Assembly (NCBI RefSeq): GCF_013373865.1
Contig: NC_050472.1
Location: 10,857,413-10,921,412, forward strand
Direction: 5' to 3'
Origin: Monomorium pharaonis
Lineage: Eukaryota > Arthropoda > Insecta > Hymenoptera > Formicidae
Length of the DNA stretch: 64,000 nucleotides
Shown here: in pieces, positions 59,523 to 64,000 of the stretch
Position numbering within the stretch: position 1 is the first letter of the stretch
Layout of the letters: each line of letters opens with the position of its first letter
Made by a program: the position numbers and the translations under genes
Notes under the pieces: generated by a model
Seen by the model: the letters and a program-made list of their open reading frames with translations, nothing else
Told to the model about the DNA's origin: nothing
Databases searched by the model: none

Positions 59523-61613
59523 TTATGATTTATTTAAAACATATATTAATATTTGGGAATCTATTTTATACGAATTACATTTTTTTTCTTCTTTTTCTCT
59601 TAAATCGTCATATTGTGTCCACCTTTTATTTTGACGAAGACATAATGTAGTAAAATGTTCCAGTTCTTCATTGGATGTTTGAGTCTGACGTGGTGCTTTA
59701 TAATCAATTATTGACGATATTGTACACGTTTCTTCTTCTTTGCCAACTAATATTTTAAATTCTGTAGGTAACTCCTTTAATGTAAAATATTTTTTCTTTC
59801 CATCCTTGTTAAAAATTTCTATAAAAATCAAAAGACCTGTAAAAATATAAATGTTTAATGTTTAAAGTTAAATATTCAGTAATCGGCTTTTCATATTTTG
59901 CGTTGACTAGTATATACAAATTTATTCGGATTTAAATGTAACATTTACCAGTTGCTACTACTTTAGCTGTAGTGTCCGAGCAACATATATGACAAGGTTT
60001 TAAAAGTCTCGATGGTAACGTTAAATATTCTTTAATCGCATCATCAAACAATTTTTTCATTATTTTACGTCTTCTAAAAGTAAAATATTCATTGTTCTGC
60101 GTTCACTGATGCAATCATTCATGCAGAATATTTCGTGTTCAATACTTGGACAATCAACCAGTGTTTTATTTATAATATATGCGGCACTACAATGACAATT
60201 AACAAGATTTACATTTCCTTCAATTCTTGTGCCAAATATATTAGATGTACAGATATATATAAATTGTCAAATTCATCAAAATCAAATTCACGCTTTTCTT
60301 TCAACTGATCACTTTTTAAATCGTGGTTACTTGTTTGTAAATTAATATCAATCAAATCAAAAGTTGTTTTTGTATTGTTATTGCTTTTATTCAAAATTTT
60401 GTCCAAAATCAGAAGTCCTGATTTATAGTCAATTAAATCATCTGATTTGACTGATTTATTAGATTCAACATCGATGTCATGAGAAAAAATAAATGATTGA
60501 CTATTAGTTGATATATCAATTTGTTTCTCAGGTATATTAGTATTTGCTATAATGACACGTCCAGTTAAATATTTAATATGTTGTTCCACAAATTTATCCA
60601 CCCTTAAAGAATTTTTGATAATTAAATTTTTTAATTTATTGAATTCGCTTTTAACTAAAACACTCGACGCTGGTACAAGTCAGTAATCAAATTTATCCGT
60701 GTACATATTACTCCATAAAGGAATCGTACTGATATCGCGTAACAATTTAACAGCAATGTGTGGTGCAAAATCTGCATTAGCCCTAGTGCCAATTTCGGAA
60801 AGACTCTCCTGTATTTCGCAGTTTATCTCTTCTCCCCATTTTGACCACCAATTGGAAGTTGTTTTTGTTTCTTCATTTTCTTCGTTAGATAAGATGGATT
60901 TTCCGTCGATAATCTCTTCTTCAATTATTTTTTTTTTCACTAATAAGATGTTCTAAAAATTGCTTTTGTGTCTCACAAGCAGATTTTATTGACAATCCTT
61001 TTAAATTGCCTTCTAATTCGCATTGTGAGACAATCAAAAGCGCTTTTAAAATTTTTCTTGCATCCTCTACATGGCGACATAGTATAACTTGTCCTATAAC
61101 AGCCAGATAGAACGTACGAACTAGTCGTAATGTCGATTTTAAAGCCTCGGAATAAGTTTTCATAAAATGAGCAACGTCCATACGTATGTAACAATTTGGT
61201 ACTGTATTTCGGCAAGCATCTGCATATTGTTCGATAGTTGGATAAGACGTAAATTCTTTTATGACAGCAGTTAATAAAGCTCGTGAAGTGTCCGTCACGA
61301 TTTCCTTGGGTTGTAGAGCACCTATTCTACACAATTCCATTATCCAAAATCTAATAAAAGTCGAAGTATGTGTTTCAGTCAAAAACTGTGAAATTGAAAA
61401 TTGACCAGCAGTAGAATTAATAACTGCATGATACAAAAAAATATAATGGGATGACGTTCCATCTGGTCTATTCAATCTTGGAATTCTTGCATCACTTGCA
61501 TCAATATATAATGTAATATTTTCCTGTTTTAATATTTTTTTGTAAATTTGTAACTGATGCGATGTAAAATAAATAACATAAAATAGATCTAATCCTATCC
61601 CACATAACATCAA
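59523..61613 (-). pseudogene. NOF/Foldback-type (MULE superfamily) transposase
   Basis: Right to left: FYVIYFTSHQLQIYKK at the broken start; ITLYIDASDARIP (first catalytic Asp region); FLYHAVIN; KEIVTDTSRALLTAVIKEF (second Asp, typical MULE DxSxALLxA); NCYIRMDVAHFMKTY (Cys/His motif); ILCRHVEDARKILKALLI. A frameshift at a T/A run near 60930 leads to SNWWSKWGEEINCEIQES and IPLWSNMY. After a stop, VDKFVEQHIKYLTGRVIIAN (60600), an acidic linker, then in another frame NCHCSAAYIINKTLVDCP with more Cys. An exon ends at about 59950 and a last exon (59523-59840) ends with KRWTQYDDLREKEEKKC. Such transposases drive Foldback elements. The N-terminal third is cut off by another repeat at 61605. Expected length is nearer 800-900 residues. 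Confidence 0.72.
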
Positions 61614-61855
61614 GTCGACTGTTAGTCGACTGTCAGTCGGCAGAAGAAGTCTAAAGTCGACTTTAAAGTCAGACTGAATGTCGACTTATAGTCAACTAAA
61701 AGCCAACAAATGACTCGATTATAGTCGGCTCTCGGTCAACCATTGTAGTCGACTTTAGACCGACTATAAGTCGACTTTTAGTCAACATTAAGTCGACTTT
61801 TGGTCAACATTAAGTCGACTTTTGGTCAACATTAAGTTGACTTATAGTCTATTTT
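61605..61855. mobile_element. AGTCGACTT-rich element truncating the NOF gene
   Basis: About 250 bp dominated by AGTCGACT words and their variants, in both orientations at the left and as three 22-bp direct units (AAGTCGACTTTTGGTCAACA) at 61788-61845. The coding match of the NOF gene stops at its left border. Confidence 0.7.
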
Positions 61856-62225
61856 TTGCATTAATAATTATAATAATTGGGGTAATAATAAAATACGTTA
61901 CAATAAGTAAGTTTCCACCGAGAGTTCAAATCGGGTTAGAATCGAGCCAATTAGCCAATAGTTATGCTGGTTACAACAAAAGTAACCTAATTTTTGTTAT
62001 GATCAGCATATATAGCCGTTGGTTAATTCCCAAATAGCACAAAAATATACAATGTATATACATTATATATATGTTCATGAATATTGGATGTCCATAGGAT
62101 ATCCACATGTACTTAAATTAGCATTCATAGTATATCCATTTTATCAGCAAATGCACTCCATATGAGATTCATTGTTTATCCATAAAACATACAGCTGCAC
62201 GTTCTATGTATATCATATATATATA
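61856..62225. other. AT-rich non-coding stretch
   Basis: ATATAC/GTATAT-rich, with TGGATGTCCATAGGATATCC near 62085 and a CCCAAATAGCAC start at 62031 that may be another MITE end. No gene. Confidence 0.4.
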
Positions 62226-62702
62226 CCCAGTGAACAATATGTTGTCAAAAAATGTTGTTAAAAAATAAAATAAAAATTTTATTTTTTTTTTAAATTATTT
62301 TTATCAACAGTACATACTAAATTTAGGACAAATTTTTATTAATTAATTAAATTTAAATTATGTATATTATTTTATTTTATTCTTACTTGCCGCTGGTAGG
62401 TTTGAACCCGGGACCTTAGGATTACGAACCTTGTACTCTATCTGCTACGCCAATTTGACTCATCGATATGGATACTTGTTATTGTCTACATATACCTATA
62501 TGTTATAAACTGTCGCAATTACATTATTTTTTATAAAAGCAATTAAATTTTGTAAAACATTAAAAATAAATAGCATTAATTTATTTACTTATTAATTTCA
62601 TTGTTTTTATCTTTTTCCATAACCTTAATAATTTAATGGAAATTGCGATCTATTTAGCACTAATACTTTGAAGCGTTTAAATAGTTAATTAGATGGTTAA
62701 CT
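62226..62702 (-). mobile_element. Truncated inverted copy of the CCCAG element
   Basis: CCCAGTGAACAATATGTTGT equals the right end of the element at 40256-41755 in reverse. Similarity then runs through the tRNA-like core to about 62702 (AATTGCGATCTATTTAGCA, GTTAATTAGATGGTTA). The 29-bp and 174-bp arrays are missing here. Confidence 0.82.
62388..62457 (-). ncRNA. tRNA-like sequence, better-preserved copy
   Basis: Minus strand: TTGGCGTAGCAGATAGAGTA (A box/D arm), a seven-base loop closed by AGG/CCT pairs, then CCCGGGTTCAAACCTACCAG (B box, T arm). Size and box spacing fit a tRNA of about 70 nt. The acceptor stem is poor, so a SINE-type tRNA relic is likelier than a working gene. Confidence 0.6.
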
Positions 62703-62769
62703 ATATAGATCATATATGTTTAGACTTCAAATTTTTTGCAGCGCCAAGTTTTCAAACCCTTCACCGGCA

Positions 62770-62972
62770 AAAAAATATACATAACTGATCCACGAAAGTA
62801 TATTCATTTAATATACACAGAAAGTACATTTGTATACATTTCGATAAGTATATGCACGTATATACATATATGCAATGTACATTTGAAATGCATCAGAAAA
62901 TACCCTAGACATCCACAAAAGTATATTCGTCCGATGTACGTGAAAATACATTTAATATGTTCATTTCAACGC

Positions 62973-63027
<55 letters not shown>

Positions 63028-63148
63028 CATGCAATGTACATTCGAAGTGTATCAGAAAATATCCTAGACGGATCTATGAAAGTATATTCATCCAATGTAC
63101 GTAAAAATACATTTATGTTTATTTCGACACATACATACATATATATAC
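62770..63148. repeat. Tandem array of about 159 bp with (TA)n expansion
   Basis: TGCAATGTACATT recurs at 62871 and 63030, AAAGTATATTC at about 62805, 62917 and 63078, and ACGT(G/A)AAAATACATTT at 62938 and 63099. One unit contains a (TA)n run at 62977-63020. Confidence 0.75.
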
Positions 63149-64000
63149 TGTGACGTGGTAGCTTAGCTGCCACGGGTAGCAGCATCCCTCCCCCGTCACA
63201 GGGATTCGCTGCGGATTCGCGCCGTACGGGGAAAATAGGCGAGAGGCGAGAGAGGATCTCCAGGGGGAACCGCGACGGACATGGCGAGCGTATTATTAAT
63301 TTTGCATATTTTCGGTTTCTCTGCATGGCGGCCGCCTCACGATGGAATTCGACGAGAGAGCGAGAGGGGAGGAGAGAGCTACGACGATGCGGGGAAGGAG
63401 GAAGGACTCCACCGGTGCCCGGGAGAGACGAGCACGCGGCCTGCACGGGGACTCGGCGTGGCCCGGGAAAGCCACGGCCGGAGACTAAAGCGGCGGTGCC
63501 CGTCAGCACCACGGAAGAACATCTCGGAGGGCTGCGGAGGAGCCCCGAAAGGACCAAACGCATCGGGGGAGGCGTTGAGTCCTCTCGCGGGGAGCGGAGG
63601 TCACCGCGTGCGCTGCCCCGGCTCAGGCAGTGGCCCAGCGGAAGAAGGAAAATTTCGCGGGGCCTGCGAGGCCCCCGGAAGGATTACGGCGCGCACGTCC
63701 CTGCGGTCGCAGGACTGCGTGCCTTGCAGCAATTGGGTCGCGGCGCGGAAACAATGCGCATGACCGAACGGGGGGTCGCGGCGTCGATCCGGGATGGACC
63801 GCGATCCACCCCGCTTTTGCGTGCGAGCGGTCTAGGCGTTAGGTCGCGAGTCGTGCCTCGAAAGGCAAATTATCGGTGTGGCTGGTGCGAGGCCTCAGCG
63901 TGAGCGAGCGGGACGAGCCTGGAGACGAGGGAGGACATCGCCCGGGACTTTATCGGTGAGGTGGCCTGCCAGGATAATTTGGTGTAAGCGGTTGCCGGCT
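63149..64000. mobile_element. GC-rich block running off the window, LTR/leader-like
   Basis: Abrupt change at TGTGACGTGGTAGCTTAG from AT-rich to strongly GC-rich DNA that continues to the window end. TGTGACG...CGTCACA lie 50 bases apart at the start. Open frames on several strands and frames reflect base composition; none has motifs. Its start resembles retroelement LTRs, but the other end is outside the window. Confidence 0.35.

Noticed and set aside
63281..63903. Overlapping GC-rich frames of 160 and 192 codons
   Set aside because: Several frames are open at once because of base composition; there is no domain, splice context or consistent codon bias.

Overview
The window is a stretch of animal nuclear DNA, most likely from an insect and probably an ant or related hymenopteran. 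It is AT-rich with abrupt GC-rich patches. Genes carry short introns with GT/AG borders, and the transposon mix fits (BEN and DUF4806 proteins, Tnp2-like transposases, a NOF/MULE transposase, an R1-type retrotransposon, a Penelope-like element, many palindromic MITEs). The species call is inference. There is no housekeeping gene, rRNA operon, CRISPR array or bacterial-type operon. This is a transposon graveyard with nested insertions, and nearly every recognisable coding region belongs to a mobile element or to a gene family that travels with one.

Layout. 0.15-8.2 kb: a decayed Tnp2-like transposase gene on the minus strand and, head to head with it, a nine-exon BEN-domain gene on the plus strand whose splice phases still agree. 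The transposase intron carries a 0.67-kb long-terminal-inverted-repeat MITE. 8.7-17.6 kb: palindromic MITEs, a tetranucleotide satellite and non-coding DNA with GC-rich islands. 17.6-21.3 kb: a Penelope-like element (reverse transcriptase plus GIY-YIG endonuclease, and a hammerhead-ribozyme-like relic) split by a 2.4-kb insertion that carries an unidentified GC-rich minus-strand coding remnant. 22-37.7 kb: a dense field of hairpins and inverted-repeat elements, a 5S-rRNA-derived fragment, possible solo LTRs and several repeat families whose second copies lie inverted at 35.9-36.3 or 45.5-47.1 kb. 38.2-44.5 kb: a second Tnp2-like transposase relic followed by a DUF4806 gene, the latter interrupted by a 1.5-kb CCCAG-ended element containing tRNA-like sequence. 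47.4 kb: an R1-type reverse transcriptase scrap. 48.9-53.1 kb: a C2H2-plus-transposase relic split by a 1.45-kb solo LTR with a GTAT target duplication and by a second GC-rich insertion. 54.5-58.3 kb: a third Tnp2-like transposase on the minus strand with its own intronic MITE. 58.7-61.6 kb: a 154-bp tandem array beside a NOF/Foldback-type transposase relic. 61.6-64 kb: further MITEs, a second copy of the tRNA-like element, a (TA)n-containing tandem array and a GC-rich block running off the window.

How the parts relate. The best candidate for a coherent unit is the divergent transposase/BEN pair at the left edge, which resembles two-gene CACTA-type elements in which one protein cuts and the other binds DNA. 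The Tnp2/DUF4806 pair at 38-44 kb may be the same idea with a different accessory protein. Most other structure comes from non-autonomous elements built from long inverted repeats around internal tandem arrays. Exon borders and insertion limits were read by eye and may be off by a few bases; no database search was possible.
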